NCBI GenBank assembly: GCA_003665825.1
Contig: QPFY01000014.1
Span: 620,001 to 684,000, forward strand
Length of the DNA stretch: 64,000 bases
Reading direction: 5' to 3'
From: Microbotryum silenes-acaulis
Taxonomy: Eukaryota > Basidiomycota > Microbotryomycetes > Microbotryales > Microbotryaceae
A model generated the notes under the pieces. The model made no database searches, was not told where the DNA came from, and worked only from the letters and a program-made list of their open reading frames with translations. Below, piece after piece: positions 32,830-44,172 of the stretch (positions are counted from its first letter, which is position 1; the number at the start of each line of letters is the position of its first letter). The position numbers and the translations under genes are program-made.

Positions 32830-34712
32830 CCGAAACAGCCGCCCGTTGCTTGCTGCCCAAAATGTCGTCGCAGAGTCGGTCCAACTTGGCTTCAAACACT
32901 CGTCAATGATATCCGGACGGTTGCGTGCTTCATCGTTCGGCCCCAGTGCAGCCTTGGTCTCCGGCCGTTCGGGGTTGGACGTCACCGTGATGAACATCGA
33001 ACGTTTCCATATCTGACGACGCACGCTACCGCATCTTGATAACGCTGCGTGATCTCGCGCGGCCTGTTCTTGAACGTCGAGCTCAAATTCACCGAACGTC
33101 CAATTCGATTAGGATTAGTATAGCGTCGGTGACACCTTGTGCCGTGGGAAGGCGCAAGCGGTCTTGGTGATACTGGGTGTAGTTAGCGGATCGGTGTCGG
33201 CTTGGAAGTCTCCGTCGATCACGGACTCGGGGAAGAGACGCTGGGTGCAATGCGGGAAATGCGAGACTTGGGTTGATCCACTCGACCCCTTCTCCTTGAC
33301 CTTCGTGCTAGATGTTCAAACATTCTATGTCAGTCTGTGCTTGCGTCTCAGCAGAAAGGAACACGTAAGAAAGAGCCGAAAGCGCTTACGTTCATTCCTC
33401 GCCGTCGGCATCCTCATCATCGCGGTCTTCGTCCTCCTCTTCGCCTTCGAAATCAAGACCGAGACCGGCAAGTACCACGGCAATCGGACACCATTGTCGA
33501 TCTGCTCTCAGTTTTTGCAGATCGGCGGCCCAGATCGGTGGAACCAGCAAAGAGGAGTGTTGAGGTGAAAGCTATCTTCCTCTGCGGGGAAGAGTAGTGG
33601 GTAACGGAGAGGCATCGCAGACGGATGGAGCGAGCTAACGATTTGGTACTTGGGTCGACCATCGGGACATCGATATCCGTGCACCTGAAGAATAAGGCTT
33701 TGCGGTCCACGATCTCTCGTGTCGGAATCGCAGATAAGCATCGCCATTTCCGTGCTCGACGTAGGACGGTTGTGGGTGCGTTGGTCTCGGCCCGGTGGTA
33801 GGCAGAGGCGCAGGACCCACTCTTTGGCCGTATCCCAACCTGCGCGAGCTTTGGCCGATGCAAACTCCCTCACAAAGCGATTTCCGGTATGCAACATGGA
33901 CTCGAGCTTGGTCAAAGTAGATGTCTGTATGCGACTGTGTGCGCCGTCGAGTCCCAAGTCGAGTGTCGGTCGCCTCGGCCGGGTCGATGAGCCATGTCTG
34001 AGTAAAGGCTGGGCGTTGATCGACGGCAGGGACCAGGGCGCCGAGTCGATAATAGAGGCGACCGAACACGCGAAACAGGGGGGGGGGGGGGGGGGGGGTG
34101 TCCTAGAGTGCCCCAGTCGTGTCTGGTCCAAGTGAGCAGCCAGTGAAGTGAAAGACAGCGCGTTGTTGCACGACCGGGCGTTTTCGCGGAATGCTTTAGA
34201 TTCTGTGTGCGTGGGAAGCACAGTTCAGCATGTGGGTCTACTGCAGACGAATGTTGTTGGACGGAGCAACTGACCGCTATCCGAGCCTTCAAGTAGCTGT
34301 CGATACTCGGGATTGGGCTGACAAATTAAAATTTAGGGGAGGGGGAGGCGCACCTTGCCCGCGAGCAGCACGTGCCAAAGCGTCCGGTTGACTTCGTCCT
34401 TTCGCACTTCCAGTGTCGAGCCTTGCAGTGGGTGCACACGGCCGTCTGGGGGCCGCGGTAGTCGCGGACGGAAACGTGGGAGTGGTTTGAGCGCGATTCG
34501 AGCCCTGCGCATGCATCTTTGCGCCTGCGGAGGTGGTGGTGGGGGTTGCGCGCGAGGCGGGCGAGGGCGAGCCAGGCGAGTCGGGGCGAGCACTTCGCCG
34601 AAAAGCAGGTATTCGCACACTCCAACTCAGGAACCAGTCGCGTTCCCGGCCCTCGGGGAGCAACTGAAGGCCAAGGATAGGGGGCGGAGGAGCTATATGT
34701 AGCAGGCGACAT
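32830..34712 (-). mobile_element. Helitron relic (N-terminal part of the Rep/helicase protein)
   Basis: Reading the minus strand from high to low coordinates, fragments in shifting frames follow the order of a Helitron Rep protein. A zinc finger CTHCKARHWKCER...FGTCC lies near 34.36-34.44 kb, with AGKVRLPLP in the next frame. SKAFRENARSCNNALSFTSL is at about 34.2 kb, RLYYRLGALVPAVDQRP at 34.0-34.07 kb, DQRTHNRPTSSTEMAMLI at about 33.75 kb and HPSAMPLRYPLLFP at 33586-33627. RYQDAVACVVRYG is at about 33.04 kb and FITVTSNPERPETKAALGP at about 32938-32994. Several frameshifts make it inactive. The HUH/YY endonuclease and helicase parts are not found further on, so the relic is truncated. Its terminal signals were not located. 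Confidence 0.8.
34078..34098. repeat. G(21) homopolymer
   Basis: An uninterrupted run of 21 G lies inside the Helitron relic, between its FREN and YYRLGALVP segments. The length of such a run is unreliable in sequence data. It could form a quadruplex. Confidence 0.9.
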
Positions 34713-35097
34713 CGTTCTTGATTAGCATTGCCAGATCCGACTCCTACATTGCTGAGCCTCCCCCGTGAGCTATTTTCCCGTTTCCCTATTGTCTCCCTCT
34801 GTGTTTTGTAGTTGCGAGTGCACGCATCGGGATGCGCTGCACCACGAAACGAAATTAGAATAAGGGATTGCCGTTGATCAGCGACGCCTCGCAACTTCCA
34901 ATCCCGTCGGCTATCGCTGCCAAAAGCGCTGCTCGGCACGTATAGCCCGCGCCCCACGGGCCACTTTGCGTCCCACTTCAAACCTCGGCGTATCCTAGAC
35001 TCACTCCTGCTGCCACTCACTTCTTGTGGTCGACCGGGTTTTAAGAATTTAAAAGTTAATCATCTGCTCTTTTTGAAACCTTCCTTTATTTTTTTAT

Positions 35098-35145
35098 CTG
35101 CTCTTTTTTTAGTTTTTTATTTATAAAAAAGCAAAAAAGGAGCAG
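35098..35145. repeat. AT-rich imperfect hairpin
   Basis: CTGCTC plus a T-rich arm (35098 to about 35119) faces an A-rich arm ending GGAGCAG (35125-35145), with ATTTAT at the tip. The surrounding 120 bases are unusually AT-rich for this window. It could be a small non-autonomous element or an element end. Confidence 0.6.
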
Positions 35146-35502
35146 GTAAAAACTAAATAACGCGAATTGGTGAAATTGTCGTCGCGTCACGACCCAGCCC
35201 TGTGTCTGTGGTTAGGCTCGACCCCACATTTATAGGTCATCGCACCGAGCGCGCGCGCGACAGTACTCCCACAGTACGACGCGACTGAGGCTGTCCACGG
35301 GCAACGCGCGTTGAGTGTGGCTGCGTGCGTGAGCTCTCTTCTGCGTTGGACCAGCTCAGCTGAGATCGAGGGGATCGTGCATCGTGCACCGCTCGCCCGC
35401 TCGTCGAATTTCATCGCACGCACCACAAACTAGTGCACCGTTCCCTTTTACGACCCAACAGCATCTGGACTACAATCACCCGGCTCGGCTCGCGATCGCG
35501 GG

Positions 35503-37752
35503 ATGATGTCGGGCTATGCTCCGACCTGTAAAGCCTCTGGCTCGTCGTCATCGTCGTCGTCGTCTTCATCATCAAGCTCGCACGTGAACGCGATCGCCGG
35601 CTCGAGCTCAGCCGGCTACGACAACGACGACGGCACCTCGCACCTGATCCCGATCAACGGCTACGTGCCCCACTCGACCTACTCGTCGACGCCGCTGTCG
35701 CCCATCATCGAGAGCTCACCGCGGATCAGCCACGGCAGCAACGGCGCAGGCGGGTTCGGGCACGGCATCGGCGCGTTCCACGACGACGACGACGACGACC
35801 ACCACCACCACGCCGTCTCGACCGCCATCTCCAGTCCAACGATTCCTTCCTCACCCTCCTCCCCGAGTCCCCATCAGGGCGCGTTCTTAGGGGCCAGAGG
35901 GCCACATCATCGCACACCCTCGTCCACCTCGGCTCAGCGCAACGGAGGCGGAGGCGGAAGCGGAAGCGGGCCAGCAGCTGGCGTTGGCGCGAACCTGTTC
36001 CTCGATCCACCACCAAAACGATCTTGGGGATCCGGGATCGTTTACGTCGTCACGAGGTTGCGCTCACCGAGACGGATGAAGGCGTGGTTCCATGCCGCCG
36101 CGTCGAATGGGTCCGACTCGTCGCCGTTCGTCAGAGTAGTTGTCGCGGCCGCGTCGATTGGGTTCATCGTTTGGTTCTTGATGGCTTTGGGAGCACCACC
36201 ACGGACAGCCGCAGCAGCAACACAACGAGGCAAGACTCCAATATACCCCAAAGGAGTGGAATCGAATCGAAATTTTCGCGGCATGTTGGCGAAGACGTTC
36301 CCCTTTCTCGGCTCCTCCTCCTCTTCTGCTTCTTCGCCGGCTCCGGGCGTGATTGAACTCACGATCCCGACGCCCGAACCATATCATGTGCGCCTCGCCC
36401 AAGCGCAAGCGATGCTCGACGCCGATCCCGACTCGGACGGGTTGGCCTACCGCCGTTTCCTCGAACGCACGACCTCGCCCGAGGGGCAAATGACCCATAC
36501 ACCCACCATGACGTTCGACCACATTTACGTGCTCTCGTTGCCGCATCGTATGGACCGGAGGGCCGAGATGACACGGTTGGCGAACGCGTTGGGTGTCACG
36601 TTGACGTTTGTGGATGCGGCGCTCAAGGATGAGCCGTTCATTCAGTGGATTGGGGAAAGGGTCGCCGAGACGAGGGAGTTGAGGAGGACGGTCATGGTCA
36701 GTTGCCGAGAACGCGCGGATTTTGGACAAGTCTCATCGCTGACATGCTGTGATCTGCATGCACACACAGGCCAAAGCGCGCAAGGCCTCACCCGCTTCGA
36801 TCGGTGGACTGCACATTGGGTCCGACTGGCTCACCCCTTACCTCGACAAGAAGCACCTTAAAGTGTTCCCCCAATTTCCCTCCGATCGCAAGCGGTACCC
36901 AACAGGGAATTGGATCACCCATCTCGAGACCTTGCACACCGCGGGAAACCATACGAGCCTGAAACCCATCGACGAAAAGTTCGACCTCGCCAAAGCGCTC
37001 AATGATCCTTTGGAGGAATTCGCGGTACGGCAGGTGCACGAAGGGATCATCTCGACTTATTGGGGGCAGACGAGGGCTCTGAAGGCCGTTGTGCAAAATG
37101 GAGATCGCGCGGCGTTGATCATGGAGGATGATGTCGATGTCGAGTGGGATCTTGAAAGGTTGTGGAGTCGTATTCATCGCAAATTGCCCGAGGATTGGGA
37201 CGTGACGTTTTTGGGGCATTGTTGGAGTCGGGAATACATCAGTCAGTCCTATGGGCATTGTGGTTGAATGGGCTCATGGAGCTGATGCACTAACGCCGTA
37301 CATTGCGTCCATGACCACGTCCCACAGCGCCCATGCGGTTACACCCTCACATCCACACCTCGGTGATGCCGATGTGTTTGCACGGATGGGCCGTTTCGGC
37401 CGAAGGGGCGCAACGCCTCCTCTCGACCTTCTTGGACCCTTGGTCCGCCTACTCGACCGCGGTCGATCTCGTGCTCCCCACCATGATCCGCTACCACCGC
37501 ATCGCGGCCTATTCGATCCAACCTCCCTTGATCATCCAACGCAAAGACGGTCCCTCGGACCTCCAAGAAGGTTCCGGATCGAAGTGGCGGGGAATCCTAA
37601 GGGATAGTACAGTCGAACGACTGGCGAAAGATGACGGAACGTATGAGGGGATGAAGCCTTTCGATCCGGCGAATATTGACCCCGCAACCAAGTTGAGGAT
37701 GGGGTGGTGTCCGAGCGAATTCGGTGATGGCAAAGATGGGGAAGGGAGGTGA
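35503..37752 (+). CDS. GT25-type glycosyltransferase, type II membrane protein
   Basis: Three exons 35503-36696, 36770-37241 and 37328-37752 give 696 aa. The first 190 residues are low-complexity (poly-Ser, poly-Gly, a DDDDDDHHHHH run). A single membrane anchor follows (VVVAAASIGFIVWFLMAL), so the enzyme should face the Golgi or ER lumen. The catalytic part starts DHIYVLSLPHRMDRRAEMTR, the family's entry motif (xxVxxLxRRxxRR type), continues FVDAALKDEPF, then the metal-site motif AALIMEDDVDVEWDL, DWDVTFLGHCW, and LHGWAVSAEGAQRLLSTFLD with YHRIAAYSIQPPLI. These are the GT25 (LPS-type / collagen galactosyltransferase-related) landmarks. The fungal substrate is not known to me. The third exon was placed by the frame that keeps HPHIHTSVMPMCLHGWAV. 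Confidence 0.88.
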
Positions 37753-38316
37753 TTCAAAAAAAGTCGACGCCGACGATGGAGATTTTTTTTCTTTCTTCTT
37801 TCTCCTGGGGCTTCGCTTCGGCCCCCATGATTTTACGGGAAGTCGTCGGCTCTTTCGTTCCGGGAAGCCTCAGACGAGGGTGTCCATCTTGTTATTTACG
37901 CGTGTTGGACCTACGTTCATTATTTTTCTGTGACCGCTTTTCGGGAATATCCTTCGACATATATAGTAAAGAGGGTGGTAACCCCCCCACCTCGGATTTT
38001 GTTTCGTTCTCCACTCGCTCGCAATACTGCATTGTCAACATCATACCTATCGACCATATATCGGTTGCGTTGATGTGGCGATTGCTTACTTGTCCCGAAG
38101 TCCCGAGGCGAACAGGTTCCCAAAACGACGCGCGATGACATGGGACTGGAAGGTTGACGTCGCGTCGAAGCGATTTCGCACGTCCTCGCTGATCTGACGA
38201 TGCGACGCGACTGACACGCGCGCGTGCGTCGCTATCCTCTTTTGACCTCTTTGACCCCACGCTCTCCCACGCACCTCACTCAACTCACCACCTCCCACCA
38301 CCTTCAACGAGGAGGG
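37753..38316. other. Intergenic region, GT25 / RDH54
   Basis: About 560 bases with the 3' end of the glycosyltransferase gene and the promoter of RDH54. T-rich patches follow the stop. No gene supported. Confidence 0.4.
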
Positions 38317-41300
38317 ATGCCCCTCCTCCAACGATCCAGCTCGGCATCCTACCACCCCACTTATCAATCCGTCGCTCGATCGCCCGTCGCGTCCACCTCG
38401 ACGTCCAGACTCGTTCAACGGGACGAGCAAGGTCATGACGCGTCTGCATCGATGAGCATGACGGTAGGGGTCGAGAAGGGCAAAGGACGGGTAGTGGAGG
38501 AAATTTATATTGGTGGGAGTGGGTCGGGGAGTGGGAGTGGGATTGGGGATGGGAGGCTGGCTGTGCAGAGGGTGAACAAGCTCGAGGTGTGGACCGTGCA
38601 ATGGAGGGAGCCGCAGCATCGCAAGAATAAGACGTGGGAGAGGTGAGTGGAAGATGTGGGGATAGATGATAGCGCTGGGGGCGGGAGCTGATCGTCTTCA
38701 TTTCGTATGAACCTTATGGGATGTTGTTGGCGTTAATCGAATTGGCGTTACCAGGGACGGGGTGAGCTCTCGGAGACGATCTGATTAGAGTCCGTCACGA
38801 GAGGGCCGAAACTGACCGAGGCATCTTCCTACCTGCCCCTTTGCACTATCTACAACCACCAAACATCCGGTACATCTACCACAGTTCCTCATCATCAAAG
38901 GATCATCAGCGACTCTGAGGGACGAGAACGGCAAGACGTGAGTGACGAGGCTGGCGAAGATTTGGAGCGAGCGAAGAATGGTTCTGACGTGCCCGAACGA
39001 TGGTTCCACAGGCTCAGTTCAACGACGCTTTCTATGCCCATTGCGCCCGAGCTCGAGCTCAAAGTTGGTGGAAGAGAGTGCAAGGTGCGTCCACCTTGAT
39101 CTCACTGCCGAACCTTCAGAAGAGCAAAATTCTGACGGCCTCTTCGCACTTGCAGATCGACGATACCATCACGTACGCCGAATACGTGCGACAATTCCAT
39201 GACTCGTCCACCGTTGTGTCAGCTTACCCCAGCGCTGGATCACCCTCGATATCGCGTGCGCCAATGCCCGGGGCTATCACGCCAGGGGGTGGAACACCTC
39301 GAGCGCTACCGAGACCGACACCGAGCAAACCTTCTGGACTGGCGAGCGTGATGACTGCGACGAAATTGCCCGTTGCAGACCAAAGTGCAAGGGCAAGAGA
39401 GGCAATGTCAATGGGAATGGGGATGATATCGACTTCCAGTTCGGTGATAGGGGTCAAGAGGCATACGAGCAGGGAGAACGAGGATCCCATCCGAGCTGTC
39501 GATAACGATGAAGGTACCGGAGGATATGAATCCGACTTGAAGAGGATCAGGAGGGAAGATGAGACCCAACCGGGAAGAAGGATAGACGCAACTCGAGTGA
39601 TCGATCGAACCAACGTCGATGGGCCGAGATTGATGGCCACTCCACCAGCAGCGCAAGAGCCCGTCAAGAAGACAGGGAAGGAGTACCTGGTCAGTGTAGC
39701 CTGAGGACCTTTCCTTGCAAATACATCACCTCAACTTTCGTCTGACTCGTCGCAGTGCCAATATCGGAAGTATTCGACCAAAACGAACCCCACCTGGGAG
39801 GGGGACGGCGTAAGCAGCCATCGCTTCCTGCCAGGAGTGATCGAGAGGCCGCTGACAGGGTCGTGCTCGTGGCTCACATAGATTCTGATCGTCACCGGTA
39901 CCTCTGGATCACTCAAGAATCGTGAGACGAGAAAGACGTGAGCTATTCTAGTGGGCTTTGGGAATTCTGATGCACATGAACTAAGGCTCCAAGCATCGGT
40001 CGCAGCATCACCAATGGCGCCATTGGGCCCAAGGTCCGACTCGATCCGGAACAACAGATCAACATGGGCGGTTACACATTTGAGATCGAATCTCAATCCA
40101 CTGCAGCACCTACGGCCACCCTCCCGATTGTCGCCCCGTCCGTTCGCCCTCCACCAGTCAGGAACATGGCCTCTATGAAGCCGCCAGCTCGACCACCGCC
40201 ATCGATCTTTGACCCCATCGCTGTCGCCGCCTCCATACCTTCGAGCAACTTTTACATACCTGGAGTGACCCCTCGAGCGAGCAAGGCTTTCCAAGATCCG
40301 ACGCATGGAATGGGATCGGCTGGATCGAAAGGCAAGGGCAAGCCTGAGTTGGGTCCGCAGCCGAGGTTCGACCCCACTAAGGCTGGGGCAGTGGTGATGA
40401 GACGACCTGATGAGGAGCACGAATTGGCTTATAACATAAAGTGAGTCACGCTGCATGAAAACCGCCGCGAAGCAAGTACTCACTGGCCGTATTTGTTCGG
40501 AACGCGGCGGACTCAGGGGCTTACCCGTGGTTGATGTCGTTCTCGACCCTCAACTGGGCGATCGACTGCGGGACCATCAAAAAGAGTACGTAAACGACTG
40601 GTTCCAAATGTAGAATCGCTTAGTGTTCATCTTGGGGCGTTGATTTTATCGCACAGAGGCGTCAAGTTCATGTACGAAGCCGTGATGGGCATGCGTGGAG
40701 AAGGGCAAGGCTGTATTCTCGCCGACGAGATGGGACTCGGCAAATCCGTCCAGGCGATCAGTCTGATATGGACACTGCTGAGTGAGTCCGAGTCCGAGTC
40801 CAGGCCTGTTTCCCATATGGGAGTTCGGCCTGAGAGAGGACTTGATTTCACAGAGCAAAACCCGTACTGGGGAAGCGGGACAGGCGTGATACAACGCGCC
40901 ATGATTGTCTGCCCCGTGACGCTCGTGAAGGTAGGTCCCTGGCGGCCGTCACTCGAGTATGCAACCTCCCCGTTGCTGACCACAATCCATCGAACCAGAA
41001 CTGGAGTCGCGAGATACGTCTGTGGCTGGGCTACGATCTTCTCCGACCTTTCATCGCCGATTCCGGGGCCAACATCAAGTCCTTCTGCGCGTCCAAGTCC
41101 TACAACCTGCTCATCATCGGCTACGAGCGGGTTAGTCGCGTGAGATTGCTCCGCGTCGCGTGAATTTGTTGCTAAAGCACGGCGCGTTCCCCATACAGCT
41201 TAGGACTGTTATCGACGACATTAAAGCTGTACAACCTCCGATCGGGCTGATCATCTGCGATGAAGGTGTGTTATATACTCCTCAAGACGTACTGGGACCC

Positions 41301-43505
41301 TTGGACCCTGACACAGGTCCCTCATCTCCCTCAGGCCATCGCCTCAAATCCTCCGACGCCAAGATCTCTAAAGCGCTGCGCTCTCTCTCCTGCAAGCGCC
41401 GTGTAATCCTCTCGGGTACGCCGATCCAGAACGACTTGCAAGAGTACCATTCGATGGTCGGTACGTAATTCACCTTCTGAATCCTGCACCAGCCGCTCAA
41501 TAACGAAGCATAACATTTGATGCGCACAGATTTCGTCAATCCGGGCTTGCTCGACTCGTATTCTGTGTTCAAGAAGCGTGAGTCCGAGAACACGCCCCTC
41601 AAAGTGATCAGCTATGCGTTGCTCAAGTGTGGAGGCAAAATTCTGATTCCACAGATTTCGAGAATGCGATCATCAAGTCGCGTGAGCCAGGTGCGAGTGC
41701 CAAGGACAAGAAGGTCGGCGAGGACCGCTCGAAGCAACTCACTCGTATCGGGGCGGCGTTCCTCCTCCGTCGAGCGGGCGACGTTATCGCCAAGTACCTG
41801 CCTCCGAAACTCGAATACACCGTCTTCATCGCCCCCACGCCTCTCGAGATTTCGATCTACGAAGAGATCCTCGTTGGGTCCGCTGCGAGGGCACTGCAAG
41901 AAGGCTCGATCACGGAGCAATTGTCGTTGTTGATGGTTTTGAGGCAATTATGCAACACGCCTGGCTTGTTGATGCAGTCGATCGAACAGAACAAGAAGGT
42001 CGATGCGCTCAAGAAGCCGGTCGTCGAGTTGCTCCGGAAGGCGGGGAACGATTCGTACGATTTCGCGTTGTCGGGTGGGTAATCTTCTGTTTGAGCTGGC
42101 GATTCAGTCCAAACTCCTACTGACACAATAGCATGCGCCTCCCAGGTAAACTGCTCGCCCTCGGCACCCTCTTGCACCAACTGCGTTCGATCCAAGGCGA
42201 AAAAATTGTCGTCGTGTCCAACTTTGTCCAGACGCTCAATATCATCGAACGCCACTGTCGGCAGAAGAGGTACCCTTTCAGTCGATTGGACGGGAACACG
42301 CCGCAAGCTGAGAGGATTGCGTTGGTCGAGGCGTTCAACAAGGGCAAGAATGCGACGAGTTGTGCGTGCTTCTCTGACGGCGTGTTGAGTGAAGGTCACA
42401 GGCTGATTTTGCGGTACCCTCGACAGTCGTTTTCCTGCTGTCGAGCAAAGCGGGTGGAACGGGGCTGAATAGTAAGTTTGTCTCTTGAGGTCGTCAAGCT
42501 CGTGTGCCGCTGCACTGACCCATGCCCCGATTTTATAAAAGTCACCGGAGCTTCCCGCCTCGTCCTCATCGACAGCGATTGGAACCCTTCGACGGATCAA
42601 CAAGCCATGGCTCGCATCCACCGTGAAGGGCAAAAGAAGCAATGCGTGAGTTGGTCGACTGCTCCCGTTCGAGCGCGAAAGACGCCACTGAGACATCTCC
42701 TTGTTGCAACAGGTCATCTATCGCTTCCTCACGGCCGGTACGATCGACGAAAAGATCTTTCAACGTCAAGTCACCAAGATGGGGCTGTCGACGTCGTTGA
42801 TGGTGAGTTTTCGCGAGGTTGTCCACACGCATCTGCCTCCAAGAGACTGATAGTCGAGCCTCGCAGGACGATGATCAATCGGGTGGAGCGGGCAAGGCGG
42901 ACTCGTTTACCCCTGATGATGTACGTTGCTTGTCACGACCCTTCATACCATGCATCATGGCTGACATCCCTTTCTGGATCGCCCATGTCACAGCTGCGCA
43001 GCATCTTCAAATTGCACCAAGGCGTCGCATGCCAAACGCACGACCTGCTCGGGTGCAAATGCCACCTCGATCTTGACCACGACGACGACGGAGAGGGCGC
43101 AGCTCGAATGGAAGCGGACCTCGGACCAACTTCCGAAGACCCTTCCTCCTCCCTCCAAGCTTTTGAACCCCCGGGATTCACCCAAGCCTCCCAATTTCAT
43201 GCCCTGGGTGGTGGATTCGACCTCGAAATCGTCCAGCGCGACGAATCGCGTCGATTGGGAATGTTGAACAATTGGGCGCATTACAATTGTTGCGACGAAG
43301 CGTCCGTGGATGAGATTGAGGATACGTTGTTGAGGTCGGTGGTTTATCAGAGGATTATTGAGGCCGTGGATGGGGCTGAGGGGAGTGTGCCGGAGGGGAG
43401 GGCGACGTATAGGTTGAGAGGAGGTGAGTTTTGTGGCAGTGGCCAAGGTGGCTTCCTCCCGCATTCATGAGCACGGTGCTGATTACTCCAGTTATGTTTG
43501 TGTGA
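38317..43505 (+). CDS. RDH54: RAD54B/Rdh54 (Tid1)-type DNA-repair translocase
   Basis: SNF2-family dsDNA translocase that works with Rad51/Dmc1 in homologous recombination. I reconstruct 23 exons (38317-38642, 38755-38761, 38885-38937, ... 42994-43423, 43492-43505), all phase-consistent, about 1188 aa. The N-terminus has two related motifs: [18 protein letters not shown] with [18 protein letters not shown], and [18 protein letters not shown] with [19 protein letters not shown], as in RAD54B. Helicase motifs: [15 protein letters not shown] (I), IICDEGHRLK (II, DEGH), [17 protein letters not shown] (III), [50 protein letters not shown] (V) and [20 protein letters not shown] (VI). A Cys-rich zinc-like patch ([12 protein letters not shown]) and NNWAHYNC follow at the C-terminus. 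The last 14-nt exon adds only VMFV. Confidence 0.95.
38755..38761 (+). other. 7-nt microexon of RDH54
   Basis: Seven bases between a CAG acceptor and a GTGAGC donor. They complete KTWERDG and restore the frame between exons 38317-38642 and 38885-38937. Skipping it would break the frame, so the motif conservation (KTWxxDG) argues for its use. Confidence 0.75.
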
Positions 43506-44172
43506 TAGGCCAAGTCGGGTTCGTGTTTGGTAAGAAGAGTGGTTAATGTGCAGTCAAGTATAATAGCAAATACTAGCCAAATACTAGCGGCCCGTCGAGT
43601 ATTCAAGAGTTACTAGCCGTTTCGTCTCAGCCGGCTTGCGTAGATCGCGTACTCTAAAGTTCAGCTCCTTAGCATTGCATTGTACACTACGCACGAGTCA
43701 TTCGATGTGTTGAAAGGGACACCGAAGCGCTCGATCGGGGAGACGGTCACTCACCTACGCCACGGCTACCTCTCCACAGAACTGGCCAAAGAAACTGACA
43801 GAGCACGCGCAAACGCCGCTGGTTCGGAAATGCATAAAGGTGGGGGGAGTGCGAGTGTGACTGGAGCGAGCCCACTTTGTATGTTTCCCACTGGCTCAAC
43901 GACAACGCATGTTGGGTGAGCATTTACGGCCAGGTATATCGGAGGTGAGGGTAGCTGGCTGATCGCGAACGCAGGGGTGGGCGGTGTAGTGCCTGCGGCA
44001 AAAGGAAAGAGAAAGGGCGGGTTCCTCATTTGTGATCGAGGCTAGGCTGCTGGCGATCCGGGCAGATCGAGACGGCACCGGAGACCTCGTTCCGGGCGTT
44101 CCGGCGCCGGCTTTCGCTCTGCCCTTGCTTCGCATCGGGCACCGATCCCCACTCACCGTATCAACCGCCACC
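43506..44172. other. Intergenic region, RDH54 / TPA1
   Basis: About 670 bases, carrying the RDH54 3' end and the TPA1 promoter. No supported gene or RNA. Confidence 0.4.

Larger units (their letters stand above)
28185..35502. other. Gene-poor 7.3-kb block with transposon relics
   Basis: No intact gene is supported here. It contains a non-LTR retroelement piece (29.5 kb), degenerate direct repeats (30.8-31.3 kb), a possible membrane-protein exon (31.4-31.6 kb, minus), a Helitron relic (32.9-34.5 kb, minus), a 21-G tract (34078-34098) and an AT-rich hairpin (35.1 kb). The base composition is more mixed than in the surrounding genes, with AT-rich patches at 29.9-30.3 and 32.6-32.8 kb. Confidence 0.6.

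Noticed and set aside
33230..33300. CW-type zinc-finger-like peptide RRWVQCGKCETWVDP on the plus strand
   Set aside because: Isolated, no splice-supported context, and antisense to the Helitron relic; probably chance.
33360..33470. Hydrophobic plus-strand run (AVGILIIAVFVLLFAFEI) suggesting a membrane protein
   Set aside because: No start, exon structure or neighbours support it, and it overlaps the Helitron relic.
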